The notes: generated from the letters alone by a model not told the origin. Shown: positions 9,344-17,937, numbered from the stretch's first letter. The stretch: DNA of 64,000 nt from Halomonas alimentaria (GCF_009902005.1 NZ_WUTT01000001.1:1042772-1106771); one strand, 5' to 3'. Translations and numbers: made by a program.

Positions 9344-10321
9344 ATGAGCATGATGGGTGTGATCCAGGCGCTGACGCGCAATCTCGTGGTGGCGATACCG
9401 GTGACCCTGCTGCTGGGGCTGGCCTTCGGTGCCATGGCGCCGGTGGGTTGGCTCTCGATGCTGGTGATACCGCTGACCCTGCTGATGATCTACCCGATGA
9501 TGGTCAACCTGCGCCTGCGTGAACTGCTGATGGGCGGCGACGGCCGCGCCCAGGGGCTGGCCCAGCTGATCAACTTCGCGGTGATCCCCTTCGTGGCCTT
9601 CGGGCTGGGCCTGTGGTGGTTTGCCGACCAGCCTTACCTGGGGCTGGGGCTGCTGCTGGCCGCACTGCTGCCCACAAGCGGCATGACCATCTCCTGGACC
9701 GGCTTCGCGCGCGGCAACCTGCCGGCGGCGGTGAAGATGACCGTGGTCGGTCTGATCCTGGGTTCGCTGGCCACGCCGATCTACGTGAAGTGGCTGATGG
9801 GGGCGGCAATCCCGGTGGATCTGGTGGCGGTGTTCCGCCAGATCATCCTGGTGGTGGGCATTCCCATGCTGGCCGGCCAGCTCACGCGACACTTCCTGAT
9901 CAAGCGCCATGGCGCCGAGGGCTTTCGCAAGCAGTGGGCGCCGCGCTTTCCGCCGCTCTCCACCCTGGGGGTGCTGGGCATCGTCTTCGTGGCCATGGCG
10001 CTCAAGGCCGACGACCTGCTGGCTAGTCCCGGGCTGCTGCTGGATATCGCCGTGCCGCTGCTGATCCTCTACGCCGTCAACTACCTGATCAGCACCCTGG
10101 TGGCCCGGTCCTGGCTCTCGCGGGGCGACGGCATCGCCCTGGTCTACGGCACGGTGATGCGCAACCTCTCCATCGCCCTGGCGCTGGCGATGAACGCCTT
10201 CGGCGAGGCCGGAACCGACGCTGCCCTGCTGATCGCCCTGGCCTATATCATCCAGGTGCAATCCGCGGCCTGGTACGTGCGCTTCTCGGATCGCCTGTTC
10301 GGGCCGGCCGAACCGGCCTGA
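9344..10321 (+). CDS. SBF/ACR3-superfamily transporter (bile acid:sodium symporter-like)
   Basis: 325 residues, about ten hydrophobic helices with very short loops, an inner-membrane carrier. The helix regions YPMMVNLRLRELL and LLAALLPTSGMTISW place it in the BART superfamily near arsenite carriers of the ACR3 type, but no ars gene (arsR, arsC) is adjacent, so arsenite export is not claimed. GGGAGG ribosome binding site close to the ATG. Could also be a pantothenate-, pyruvate- or sulfur-compound carrier; the substrate cannot be read from sequence. Confidence 0.8.
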   Translation: MSMMGVIQALTRNLVVAIPVTLLLGLAFGAMAPVGWLSMLVIPLTLLMIYPMMVNLRLRELLMGGDGRAQGLAQLINFAVIPFVAFGLGLWWFADQPYLGLGLLLAALLPTSGMTISWTGFARGNLPAAVKMTVVGLILGSLATPIYVKWLMGAAIPVDLVAVFRQIILVVGIPMLAGQLTRHFLIKRHGAEGFRKQWAPRFPPLSTLGVLGIVFVAMALKADDLLASPGLLLDIAVPLLILYAVNYLISTLVARSWLSRGDGIALVYGTVMRNLSIALALAMNAFGEAGTDAALLIALAYIIQVQSAAWYVRFSDRLFGPAEPA

Positions 10322-10327
10322 GACGGG

Positions 10328-10954
10328 CTACTTGCCGGCGCCGGCGGCTTCCAGGCGCGCGGCGATCTCCGTGTGGCCATTCTCCCGCGCCCACTGCAGC
10401 GGTGTGGTGCCGTCGCCGGCCACATGGGCGGGGTCGGCACCCTGCGCCAGCAGCAGCTCGACCAGCTCCGGGCGGCCATCCTTGGCGGCCCATGTCAGGC
10501 TCGACCAGCCCGCCTCGTCATCCACGGCATCGACATCGGCGCCGGCCGCAAGCAGTGCCCGGCTGGTGGCTTCCTGGTTGTTGACCACCGCCACCAGCAG
10601 CGCCGTGTAACCGGCCTGGTCGCGGTGCTTGGTATCGGCACCGCGGGCCAGCAGCGCCTCGAGCATTTCCAGATGGCCGTTGGCGGCGGCCTTCATCAGG
10701 GCTGTCCAGCCACAGCGGTCGCTGGCATCCACCGCGGTGCCGTCGTCGAGCATCGCCAATACCCGCTCGGTTTCGCCATTTTCGGCGGCCAGGGTCAGCG
10801 CCGTTCGGCCCAGTGGGTCCACCGCTTCCGGCTCCGGTTTCATGAGGTCAGGCCCGAACATGAAGGCCACCACCAGTGCCAGCGGCATCAGGATGCCGGT
10901 CAACAAGGGGTAGCGCCGATAGGGCAGGGTGATCCATTGCCAGATTCGGGACAT
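10328..10954 (-). CDS. Membrane-anchored ankyrin repeat protein
   Basis: 208 residues: one N-terminal membrane helix (about residues 16-34, LLTGILMPLALVVAFMFG) followed by four to five ankyrin repeats (G-TALTLAAENG, GWTALMKAAANGHLEML, GYTALLVAVVNNQEAT, GWSSLTWAAKDGRPELV, GTTPLQWARENGHTEIA). Predicted to be anchored in the inner membrane with the repeats in the periplasm or cytoplasm, binding a protein partner. GGAGG ribosome binding site. Divergent from the rhodanese gene with a shared 208-bp promoter region; similar ankyrin proteins near catalase or redox genes are known but no such partner is evident here. Confidence 0.88.
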   Translation of the reverse strand: MSRIWQWITLPYRRYPLLTGILMPLALVVAFMFGPDLMKPEPEAVDPLGRTALTLAAENGETERVLAMLDDGTAVDASDRCGWTALMKAAANGHLEMLEALLARGADTKHRDQAGYTALLVAVVNNQEATSRALLAAGADVDAVDDEAGWSSLTWAAKDGRPELVELLLAQGADPAHVAGDGTTPLQWARENGHTEIAARLEAAGAGK

Positions 10955-11057
10955 GCGTGCCTCCGCCAGTGGTGTCGTTGACCTCGGTGCATGATGCCCT
11001 TTTCACACACGTTCTGGCTGCGGCACGTTGTCCCGCGCCCGGGTGGCTGCATTCCTG

Positions 11058-11071
11058 TTGATACACATCAA
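11058..11071. promoter_or_regulatory. FNR/Anr-type binding site
   Basis: TTGATACACATCAA is an exact match to the FNR/Anr consensus TTGAT-N4-ATCAA. It lies in the divergent region, about 98 bp before the rhodanese gene start and about 110 bp before the ankyrin gene start. A TACGCT -10-like hexamer at 11114-11119 would put the site near -61.5, a usual class I position (inference). Suggests low-oxygen control of the sulfur genes. Confidence 0.7.
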
Positions 11072-11162
11072 GGTGCGGCCACATGCCTCATGCCGACGCG
11101 GCAGCTTCTGGACTACGCTGGGATTAACATTGAGTTATGTCATAGCGTTAGAGGAAGCGGTT

Positions 11163-11753
11163 ATGAAAGCAGCGATGAAGACTCTGCTGGCGGGCTCTGT
11201 CATGGCGGCCATGCTGGCGGGTGGGCCGGCCTTCGCCGAGGAGGCCGAGGCCTATCGCGAGACGTCGCTCGGGCTCTACGTCAACGCCGCCGAGGCCTGG
11301 GAGCTGATGCAGGAGAACGAGCGGGCGGTGCTGATCGACGTGCGTGACCCGGTAGAGATCAAGTTCACCGGCTTCGCTGAGCCCACCGACATCCACGTGC
11401 CCTGGGTGCTGGCCGACCGCGACAGCTTTGACGCCGAGGCCAGGACCTGGCCCATGGTCAAGAACCCGGACTTCGCCGAGCAGATGCGCGCCGAACTGGA
11501 GGCGCTGGGGGTGGCCGAGGATGACCCGATCATCGTCATGTGCCGCTCGGGCTCCACCCGCAGCGCGCCGGCCGCCGACGCCATCGCCGAGATGGGCTTC
11601 AGCGAGGTCTACTCGGTGACCGATGGCTTCGAGGGAGGCAAGCTCGAGGAGGGCGACTCGAAGGGCGTGCGCGCGGTGAACGGCTGGCGTAACTCCGGGC
11701 TACCCTGGAGCTATGAGATCGACCCCGAGGTTGCCTGGCAGCCTGCCGAGTAA
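11163..11753 (+). CDS. Exported rhodanese-like sulfurtransferase
   Basis: 196 residues with a signal peptide (cleavage near GPAFA/EE, residue 25), so periplasmic. A single rhodanese domain: the VLIDVRDP strand (residues 56-63) and the active-site loop MCRSGSTRSA with catalytic Cys127. Rhodaneses move sulfane sulfur from thiosulfate or persulfides to acceptors. The ATG follows a GAGGAAG ribosome binding site. It opens a run of same-strand sulfur genes (DsrE-like, DUF2892, two metallo-hydrolases). The upstream Anr-type box may couple it to oxygen level. Confidence 0.9.
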   Translation: MKAAMKTLLAGSVMAAMLAGGPAFAEEAEAYRETSLGLYVNAAEAWELMQENERAVLIDVRDPVEIKFTGFAEPTDIHVPWVLADRDSFDAEARTWPMVKNPDFAEQMRAELEALGVAEDDPIIVMCRSGSTRSAPAADAIAEMGFSEVYSVTDGFEGGKLEEGDSKGVRAVNGWRNSGLPWSYEIDPEVAWQPAE

Positions 11754-11864
11754 CCGGATGATCGGCACGCGGGTGGGGCTCTGGTGGCCTGCCCGCGCTT
11801 CCGGGCAAGACGTTTCCGCCAAGAGATTTCCACGCAAGTCTTCGACCCAAGCAAGGAGCAGAAC

Positions 11865-12353
11865 ATGAGTTTCAAGACGACCCTGAGTGTGGCGCTGGCC
11901 ACGGGTGCCATTGCCTTTGGTGCCAACGCCCTGGCCGACAACCACGGTGGCGAGGCCGAGGAAGGCAAGGCAATGGATGACAAGGCGCTGGTGATCCTGA
12001 CCAGTGACTCCCTGGAGACCCAGGGCATGGCCATGATCCTCGCCAATGCCATGCAGCAGCAGGGCACCGACCTCCAGCTGCTGCTCTGCGACCAGGCCGG
12101 TGACCTGGCAGTAGAGGGTTACCAGAGCGCCCAGCCCATCAATACACCGCCGAGCAACCCCGCCGGTCAGGTGACCCCCGAGGGCATCATGCAGATGCTG
12201 ATGGGTAATGGCGCTCAGGTGGACGTCTGCGCCATCTATCTGCCCAACCGCGACTATGGTGAAGAGGTGTTGCGCGAGGGGGTGGGCATCGCCGCACCGG
12301 GCCCGATCGCCGAGCTGATGCGTGACCCGAGTGTTCCGGTCTTTACCTTCTGA
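11865..12353 (+). CDS. Exported DsrE-like protein
   Basis: 162 residues, signal peptide ending near ANALA (residue 24), then a DsrE/DsrF-like fold: KALVILTSDSLETQGMA, LQLLLCDQAG (Cys75), and VDVCAIYLPN (Cys122). DsrE-family proteins carry or transfer sulfur on cysteines; an exported version next to an exported rhodanese suggests a periplasmic sulfur relay (inference). AAGGAG ribosome binding site. Followed by the DUF2892 gene after 40 bp. Confidence 0.82.
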   Translation: MSFKTTLSVALATGAIAFGANALADNHGGEAEEGKAMDDKALVILTSDSLETQGMAMILANAMQQQGTDLQLLLCDQAGDLAVEGYQSAQPINTPPSNPAGQVTPEGIMQMLMGNGAQVDVCAIYLPNRDYGEEVLREGVGIAAPGPIAELMRDPSVPVFTF

Positions 12354-12393
12354 ATCCAAGCAACTTTTGCTCCCAAGCATCGAGGAGAACGCC

Positions 12394-12585
12394 ATGACCC
12401 GTAACGTAGGTGGTATCGACAGGATTGCCCGTATCGTGGTCGGCATCGTGCTGATCCTGCTGGCATTGACCGGCACCATCGGTGCCTGGGGCTGGATCGG
12501 CGTGGTACCGCTGGCCACCGGGCTGTTCAACTTCTGCCCGGCCTACAAGCTGTTGGGCGTGAATACCTGCAAGCTGAAGAAATAG
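12394..12585 (+). CDS. DUF2892 small membrane protein (YgaP membrane-domain-like)
   Basis: 63 residues with two hydrophobic helices (about 9-31 and 33-48) and the typical start NVGGIDRIARIVVGIVLI and end FNFCPAYKLLGVNTCK. DUF2892 is the membrane part of YgaP, where it is fused to a rhodanese; here the rhodanese is a separate gene two positions upstream. Cys53 and Cys62 (approximate) are conserved in the family. A GAGGAG ribosome binding site precedes the ATG. Role: probably membrane handling of sulfane sulfur. Confidence 0.88.
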   Translation: MTRNVGGIDRIARIVVGIVLILLALTGTIGAWGWIGVVPLATGLFNFCPAYKLLGVNTCKLKK

Positions 12586-12616
12586 TCACCGCCGGCCATA
12601 GCCGGCTCTCGAATCG

Positions 12617-12648
12617 CGGCGCCCGCGGCCTTCAGGTCGCGGGCGCCG
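12617..12648 (+). terminator. Hairpin after the DUF2892 gene
   Basis: Perfect 11-bp stem CGGCGCCCGCG/CGCGGGCGCCG with a 10-base loop that can pair two more bases. No long T-run follows, so it may be an attenuating or processing hairpin instead of a true terminator. Confidence 0.5.
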
Positions 12649-12729
12649 TGCGTTGGTTCTCCCCTGCGGAGGTTGTCGCGGAAGGGCTATCGGCCCCATG
12701 CAGTGGCACAATCGTCATATAGTTCATTT

Positions 12730-12742
12730 TAAGCTAAGCTTA
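12730..12742. promoter_or_regulatory. Palindrome in an AT-rich promoter before the first MBL gene
   Basis: TAAGCT-A-AGCTTA is a perfect 6-bp inverted repeat in a markedly AT-rich patch (about 12715-12765), 58 bp before the start of the first ETHE1/Blh-like gene. The second such gene has its own AT-rich patch at about 13790-13830 (TATATAGCTAAATATTC). Sulfide-responsive ArsR-family repressors (BigR/SqrR) bind AT-rich palindromes before blh genes; a link is possible but not shown. Confidence 0.4.
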
Positions 12743-12799
12743 TTCCATATAAAGCAATTGGTGGTCGACTCACCGCAATACGCTATCGGAGGTATCCCC

Positions 12800-13711
12800 A
12801 TGCAGACCTTTGCCCTCTCGCCCAGCACCGGTGCCGGCAGCCCTGAGGTCGCCGGCTTCTTCGACCCGCGTACCTTCTCCATCCAGTATGTGGTCAGTGA
12901 CCCGGCCACCGGCAAGTGCGCCATCATCGACCCGGTATATGACTTCGACGAGAAGTCCGGTGCCACCGCCAGCCATCACGCCGATGAGCTGCTCGCCTAT
13001 GTGAAGGAGAAGGGGTTTGAGGTGGAGTGGGTGCTCGATACCCACCCCCATGCCGACCACTTCTCGGCGGCGCAATACCTGAGCGAGAAGACCGGGGCGC
13101 CCACTGCCATCGGCGAGAAGGTGGTGGAGGTGCAGAAGCTGTGGAAGAAGATCTACCACTGGCCCGACTTCCCTGCCGATGGCTCCCAGTGGCACCGCCT
13201 CTTCGCCGAGGGTGACACCTTCGCCATCGGCGATCTGGAGGTGCGGGTGATGTTCTCGCCGGGGCATACCCTGGCCTCGATCACCTATGTGGTGGGCGAC
13301 GCGGCCTTCGTCCATGACACCCTCTTCCAGCCGGACTTCGGCACCGCCCGGGCCGACTTCCCCGGCGGCGATGCCCACCAGCTGTGGCGCTCCATCCAGG
13401 CGATCCTGGCACTGCCCGACGACACCCGGCTGTTTACCGGCCACGACTACATGCCCGATGGTCGCGAGCCGGAGTGGGAGAGCACGGTGCGTGAGCAGCG
13501 CGAAACCAACAAGCATCTGGCAGGCAGCGTCACCGAGGATGACTATACGGTGATGCGCGACCAGCGCGACAGCGAACTGCCCATGCCCAAGCTGATCCTG
13601 CACTCGCTCCAGGTGAATACCCGTGGCGGGCGTCTGCCCGAGCCTGAGGCCAACGGCAAGCGCTACCTCAAGATCCCCCTGGATGCCCTGGAAGGAGCTG
13701 CCTGGGAGTAG
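12800..13711 (+). CDS. blh: MBL-fold protein, ETHE1/Blh-type (putative persulfide dioxygenase)
   Basis: 303 residues. Metal site THPHADHFSAA (His82, His84, Asp86, His87), later ligands in FSPGHTLA and GHDY, and the ETHE1/Blh-typical GTARADFPGGDA block. Family members oxidise glutathione persulfide to sulfite, or protect against sulfide. GGAGGT ribosome binding site six bases before the ATG sets the start. Own AT-rich promoter with a palindrome, and a hairpin at 13733-13765 after the stop, so it is probably a unit of its own. A homologous gene follows directly; the two look like an old tandem duplication. Confidence 0.85.
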   Translation: MQTFALSPSTGAGSPEVAGFFDPRTFSIQYVVSDPATGKCAIIDPVYDFDEKSGATASHHADELLAYVKEKGFEVEWVLDTHPHADHFSAAQYLSEKTGAPTAIGEKVVEVQKLWKKIYHWPDFPADGSQWHRLFAEGDTFAIGDLEVRVMFSPGHTLASITYVVGDAAFVHDTLFQPDFGTARADFPGGDAHQLWRSIQAILALPDDTRLFTGHDYMPDGREPEWESTVREQRETNKHLAGSVTEDDYTVMRDQRDSELPMPKLILHSLQVNTRGGRLPEPEANGKRYLKIPLDALEGAAWE

Positions 13712-13732
13712 GCGTACGGCAGCGCTGGAACA

Positions 13733-13765
13733 ACGAGCCCCGAAGGCCCTGCCGCCGGGGCTCGT
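13733..13765 (+). terminator. Hairpin between the two MBL genes
   Basis: 9-bp perfect stem ACGAGCCCC/GGGGCTCGT enclosing a 15-base loop, 22 bp after the stop of the first MBL gene and before the promoter of the second. No T-run. Confidence 0.5.
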
Positions 13766-13881
13766 GCCGTGGAGGAGGGTAGTGGGACCCCTATATAGCT
13801 AAATATTCTATTCTTAGAACATGTTTTCGGCTATGCTGTCTCCATACTCCGGCCAGCGACATCCGATGGAGGTTGTTTCCC

Positions 13882-14748
13882 ATGTCCCAGCCAATCGTGA
13901 CCCACTTCTTCGACGAGCCCACCAATACCTTCAGCTATGTGGTGCAGGATCCAGACAGTAACGCCTGCGCGATCCTCGATTCGGTGCTCGACTTCGACTA
14001 TGCCGCAGGGCGCACCGACGTGCGCTCCGCCGACGAGATCATCGCCTTCGTACGCGACAACGGCCTCGAGGTGGCGTGGATCCTCGAGACCCACGTGCAT
14101 GCCGACCACCTCTCTGCCGCCCCCTACCTGCACGAGACGCTGGGCGGGCTGACCGGCATCGGCGCCAATATCACCGTGGTGCAGGACGTCTTCGGCAAGG
14201 CCTTCAACGCCGGCACCGAGTTCGCCCGTGACGGCAGTCAGTTCGACCGCCTCTTCGAGGAGGGCGACACCTTCACCATCGGCAACCTGGAAGGGCGGGT
14301 GCTGCACACCCCTGGCCATACGCCGGCCTGCCTGACCTACGTGATCGGCGATGCCGCCTTCGTCGGTGACACCCTGTTCATGCCCGACTACGGCACCGCC
14401 CGCTGCGACTTCCCCGGCGGCGACGCGCGCACCCTCTATCGCTCCATCCAGAAGGTGCTGTCGCTGCCCGACGAGACGCGCCTCTTCCTGTGCCACGACT
14501 ACAAGGCGCCGGAGCGCGATGAGTACCAGCACCAGACCACGGTGGCCGAACAGCGCGCCCACAATGTCCACGTCCACGAGGGCATCGCCGAGGAGGAATT
14601 CGTCAGGATGCGCACCGAGCGCGACGCCACCCTGGGCATGCCGAGGCTGATCATCCCCTCGGTGCAGGTGAACATGCGCGCCGGTGAGATGCCCCCTGCC
14701 GAGGATAACGGCCAGGTCTACCTCAAGGTGCCGATCAACAAGTTCTGA
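13882..14748 (+). CDS. MBL-fold protein, second ETHE1/Blh-type paralogue
   Basis: 288 residues. Metal site THVHADHLSAA (His71, His73, Asp75, His76), then HTPGHTPA and CHDY, with GTARCDFPGGDA. Same overall plan as the preceding gene but clearly diverged, including a shorter N-terminus. The ATG 9 bases after GGAGG is preferred to a TTG three codons upstream. It heads a tight run with the TIGR01244 protein, SulP carrier and YeeE/YedE pair, the arrangement seen around blh in other proteobacteria. No ArsR-type (BigR) regulator gene lies in the run. Confidence 0.85.
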   Translation: MSQPIVTHFFDEPTNTFSYVVQDPDSNACAILDSVLDFDYAAGRTDVRSADEIIAFVRDNGLEVAWILETHVHADHLSAAPYLHETLGGLTGIGANITVVQDVFGKAFNAGTEFARDGSQFDRLFEEGDTFTIGNLEGRVLHTPGHTPACLTYVIGDAAFVGDTLFMPDYGTARCDFPGGDARTLYRSIQKVLSLPDETRLFLCHDYKAPERDEYQHQTTVAEQRAHNVHVHEGIAEEEFVRMRTERDATLGMPRLIIPSVQVNMRAGEMPPAEDNGQVYLKVPINKF

Positions 14749-14768
14749 AGGCTCAGGAGACAGTCGAT

Positions 14769-15203
14769 ATGCAGATTCATCAGCTCGAATCCGGTTTCGC
14801 CATCACCGACGCGGTCAGCCCGGAAGATCTCGACGAGGTCGCCCGCCGCGGCTTCCGCTCGGTGATCTGCAATCGCCGCCCTGGCGAGGCCGAGGACCAC
14901 CCCGATGACCGTCCCCTCAAGGCGCGTGCCGCCGAGCTCGGCCTCGAGTGGCGCTGCATCCCGGTGATACCGGGCGAATACTCGGAGGAGGACATCGCCG
15001 CCTTCGGCGAGGCACTGGAGACACTGCCGGCACCGATCCTGGCCTTCTGCAAGACCGGCAAGCGTGCCGTGCACCTGTGGGCCCGTGCCCGCAGCCAGGG
15101 CGAGAGCTGCGATATCCCGGCGCTGCTGGCCGCTGCGCGGGCCGCTGGCCATGATCTGGAAGAGCATCGGCCGCATCTGGAAGCCGCCGCCGGGCAGCGT
15201 TGA
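14769..15203 (+). CDS. TIGR01244 family sulfur transferase/phosphatase-like protein
   Basis: 144 residues. The dual-specificity-phosphatase-like loop is FCKTGKRA with Cys94 and Arg99 (CX4R), and the region VICNRRPGEAEDHP is typical of TIGR01244 (DUF442), the domain found fused to the N-terminus of some Blh proteins. It probably carries a persulfide on Cys94 or transfers sulfur. Located 20 bp after the MBL gene and one base before the SulP gene start, so cotranscribed. Starts with ATG after AGGAGA. Confidence 0.86.
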   Translation: MQIHQLESGFAITDAVSPEDLDEVARRGFRSVICNRRPGEAEDHPDDRPLKARAAELGLEWRCIPVIPGEYSEEDIAAFGEALETLPAPILAFCKTGKRAVHLWARARSQGESCDIPALLAAARAAGHDLEEHRPHLEAAAGQR

Positions 15204-15204
15204 G

Positions 15205-17013
15205 ATGAACCCGAAACGCTATCTGCCGATCCTGCAGTGGCTGCCCGACTATGGTCGCAGCGCCCTGGCCAGCGACCTGCTGGCGGCGGTGATCGTTACC
15301 ATCATGTTGATCCCCCAGTCGCTGGCCTACGCCATGCTGGCCGGGCTGCCACCCGAGGTGGGGCTCTATGCCAGCATCACGCCGCTGGTGGTCTATGCGG
15401 TGTTCGGCACCAGCCGCACCCTGGCCGTGGGGCCGGTGGCGGTGGTGTCGCTGATGACTGCGGCAGCGGTGGGGCAGGTGGCGCCCCAGGGCACGCCGGA
15501 GTATCTCGGTGCGGCCCTGGTGCTGGCGCTGATGTCGGGCCTGATCCTGACCCTGATGGGCGTGGCGCGGCTGGGCTTCCTGGCCAACTTCCTGAGCCAC
15601 CCGGTGATCTCGGGCTTCATCACCGCCTCGGGACTGATCATCGCCGCCAGCCAGCTCAAGCATGTGCTGGGCGTCGAGGCGAGCGGCCACAATCTGCTGG
15701 AGCTCGTGGTCGGATTGGGTGGCCAGCTGGGCAGCGTCAATCTGCCCACCCTGGTGATCGGGCTTGGAGTGCTGGCCTTCCTCTACGCCGCGCGGCGCTG
15801 GCTCAAGCCCACCCTGCGCCGGCTCGGCGTACCATCGCGCCCGGCGGACATGTTGACCAAGGCGGCGCCGATCCTCGCCGTGGCGGTGACCACCCTGGCC
15901 AGCTGGGGGCTGAGGCTGGACCAGCACGGTGTGGCGGTGGTCGGCGCGGTGCCTGCCGGCCTGCCGCCGCTGACCCTGCCCGGCTTCGACAGCGGCCTGT
16001 GGAGCCAGCTGTTCGTGGCCGCGCTGCTGATCAGCATCGTCGGCTTCGTGGAGTCGGTGTCGGTGGGCCAGACCCTGGCCGCCAAGCGCCGCCAGCGCAT
16101 CGACCCCGACCAGGAGCTGGTGGGCCTGGGCACCTCCAACATCGCCGCCTCGCTGACCGGCGGCATGCCGGTCACCGGTGGCTTCTCGCGTTCGGTGGTC
16201 AATTTTGACGCCGGCGCCGAGACTCCGGCCGCCGGTGCCTTCACCGCGGTAGGCATCGGCGTGGCCGCACTGCTGCTCACTCCGCTGATTGCCTATCTGC
16301 CCATCGCCACCCTGGCGGCCACCATCATCGTGGCGGTGCTGTCGCTGGTCGACTTCGCGGCGATCAAGCGCACCTGGGACTATTCGCGGGGTGATTTCGC
16401 CGCCATGCTGGCCACCATCGCCGTCACCCTGGGCCATGGCGTGGAGAGCGGTATCATGGTCGGCGTGGGGCTGTCGCTGGCGCTGCATCTCTATCGCACC
16501 AGCCGGCCCCACAGCGCCGTGGTGGGTCGCGTGCCGGGCACCGAGCACTTCCGCAATGTGCAGCGCCACCGCGTGGAGACCGACGAGCGCCTGACGATCC
16601 TGCGCGTCGACGAGAGCCTCTACTTCGCCAATGCGCGTTATCTGGAAGACACCGTGATGGAGCTGGCCGCCCGCCAGCCTGGACTCGAGCACATCGTGCT
16701 GGCCTGCCAGGCGGTCAACATCATCGACGCCTCGGCGCTGGAGAGCCTGGAGGCGATCAACGCTCGCCTCAAGGATTCCGGCGTGGCGCTGCACCTGGCC
16801 GAGGTCAAGGGCCCGGTGATGGATCGCCTGCAACACACCGAGTTTTGTCACGAGATGACCGGCAAGGTGTTTCTCAGTACTTTCGATGCCTGGCAGGAGC
16901 TGCGCGGCGTCGGCGACGGCCGCCTGTCGCGGCGCTGCGCCGAGATGCAGCTGGGCGCCGTGCCGGGCGCGACCTTCGACGACGAGGCACAGCCGCATCC
17001 ACGGCTGCCCTGA
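15205..17013 (+). CDS. SulP family inorganic anion transporter with STAS domain
   Basis: 602 residues: 10-12 membrane helices with the SulP signature around IPQSLAYAMLAGLPPEVGLYA, then a cytoplasmic STAS domain from about residue 450 (DERLTILRVDESLYFAN, NIIDASALESLE). SulP proteins carry sulfate, bicarbonate or related anions. The ATG lies one base after the TGA of the TIGR01244 gene. In this setting export of sulfite/sulfate or import of a sulfur anion is plausible (inference). Ends with an unstructured acidic tail. Confidence 0.92.
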   Translation: MNPKRYLPILQWLPDYGRSALASDLLAAVIVTIMLIPQSLAYAMLAGLPPEVGLYASITPLVVYAVFGTSRTLAVGPVAVVSLMTAAAVGQVAPQGTPEYLGAALVLALMSGLILTLMGVARLGFLANFLSHPVISGFITASGLIIAASQLKHVLGVEASGHNLLELVVGLGGQLGSVNLPTLVIGLGVLAFLYAARRWLKPTLRRLGVPSRPADMLTKAAPILAVAVTTLASWGLRLDQHGVAVVGAVPAGLPPLTLPGFDSGLWSQLFVAALLISIVGFVESVSVGQTLAAKRRQRIDPDQELVGLGTSNIAASLTGGMPVTGGFSRSVVNFDAGAETPAAGAFTAVGIGVAALLLTPLIAYLPIATLAATIIVAVLSLVDFAAIKRTWDYSRGDFAAMLATIAVTLGHGVESGIMVGVGLSLALHLYRTSRPHSAVVGRVPGTEHFRNVQRHRVETDERLTILRVDESLYFANARYLEDTVMELAARQPGLEHIVLACQAVNIIDASALESLEAINARLKDSGVALHLAEVKGPVMDRLQHTEFCHEMTGKVFLSTFDAWQELRGVGDGRLSRRCAEMQLGAVPGATFDDEAQPHPRLP

Positions 17014-17048
17014 AGGACTTACCCAAGGTTTTTTAAAGGAGAGAAAGT

Positions 17049-17510
17049 GTGGACTGGAGTTCATCCCTGCAGGGACTGGCCGGCGGCGTGCTGATCGGCC
17101 TCTCTGCCACATGGCTGATGGCCACCCTGGGCCGCATCGCCGGCATCAGCGGCATCATCGGCACCCTGATCACCGCTCGGCCGAAGGGCGACAGCGCCTG
17201 GCGCCTCACCTTCCTGCTTGGCCTGATCAGCGGTCCCATCGTGGTGATGCTGCTGGGCGGCGGCCTGGGCAATGTGGCGGGTGCCGCCGGAGAGGTGATC
17301 GGTGAACCCGCCGGCGGTGTGCTGCTGATGCTCGTCGCCGGCCTGCTGGTAGGCCTGGGCACCGGCCTGGGCAGTGGTTGCACCAGCGGCCATGGAGTCT
17401 GTGGCCTGTCACGGCTCTCGGTGCGCTCGATGGTGGCGACCCTCACCTTCCTGGTGGCGGCGATCGTCACCGTCTTCGTGGTTCGGCACGTGATCGGAGG
17501 TGGCGCATGA
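17049..17510 (+). CDS. YeeE/YedE family membrane protein (first half of pair)
   Basis: 153 residues, about four helices, with the YeeE/YedE (DUF395) motif GLGTGLGSGCTSGHGVCGLSR in which Cys and the SGHG loop are conserved. YeeE-type proteins import thiosulfate through cysteine exchange; small two-gene versions are called PmpA/PmpB near bigR-blh in Xylella and Agrobacterium. GTG start after AAAGGAGAG. Its stop overlaps the next gene by ATGA. Confidence 0.88.
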   Translation: MDWSSSLQGLAGGVLIGLSATWLMATLGRIAGISGIIGTLITARPKGDSAWRLTFLLGLISGPIVVMLLGGGLGNVAGAAGEVIGEPAGGVLLMLVAGLLVGLGTGLGSGCTSGHGVCGLSRLSVRSMVATLTFLVAAIVTVFVVRHVIGGGA

Positions 17511-17920
17511 AAACGCTCATGGGCTATATCGCCGGGCTGATCTTCGGCCTGGGGCTTGCCGTTTCCGGCATGACCGACCCGGCGCGGGTGCTGGGCTTCC
17601 TCGACCTCGCCGGCGCCTGGGACCCGACCCTGATGTTCGTGCTCGGCGGTGCCGTGGTGACCAACTTCATCGGCTACCGCCTGGTCTTCAAGCGTCCCAA
17701 CCCGATCTATGCCGAAGCCTTCCAGCTGCCCACCCGCCAGGATCTCGACGCCCGGCTGATCGGCGGCTCGGCGCTGTTCGGCATCGGTTGGGGGCTCTCC
17801 GGCTACTGCCCAGGCCCGGCGATCGCCTCCATCGCCGGTCTGACCCTGCCACTGGTGGCGATGCTGGTGGCAATGGTCGTCGGCTGGTTCCTGGCCAGGG
17901 CGATTCCTGCGCGCAGCTGA
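17507..17920 (+). CDS. YeeE/YedE (DUF6691-like) membrane protein (second half of pair)
   Basis: 137 residues, about four helices, with GLAVSGMTDPARVLGFLD near the N-terminus and GIGWGLSGYCPGPA near the C-terminus, the second conserved Cys loop of the YeeE/YedE fold. Translationally coupled (4-bp overlap) to the preceding half, so the two likely make one thiosulfate or sulfur-compound channel. A hairpin terminator follows. Confidence 0.88.
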   Translation: MKTLMGYIAGLIFGLGLAVSGMTDPARVLGFLDLAGAWDPTLMFVLGGAVVTNFIGYRLVFKRPNPIYAEAFQLPTRQDLDARLIGGSALFGIGWGLSGYCPGPAIASIAGLTLPLVAMLVAMVVGWFLARAIPARS

Positions 17921-17937
17921 ACCTGTCCTGCATCAAG

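Noticed and set aside
10991..11162. Extended start for the rhodanese within the divergent promoter
   Set aside because: The extension would cover the FNR box and place the signal peptide internally; the ATG at 11163 has a ribosome binding site and a proper signal peptide.
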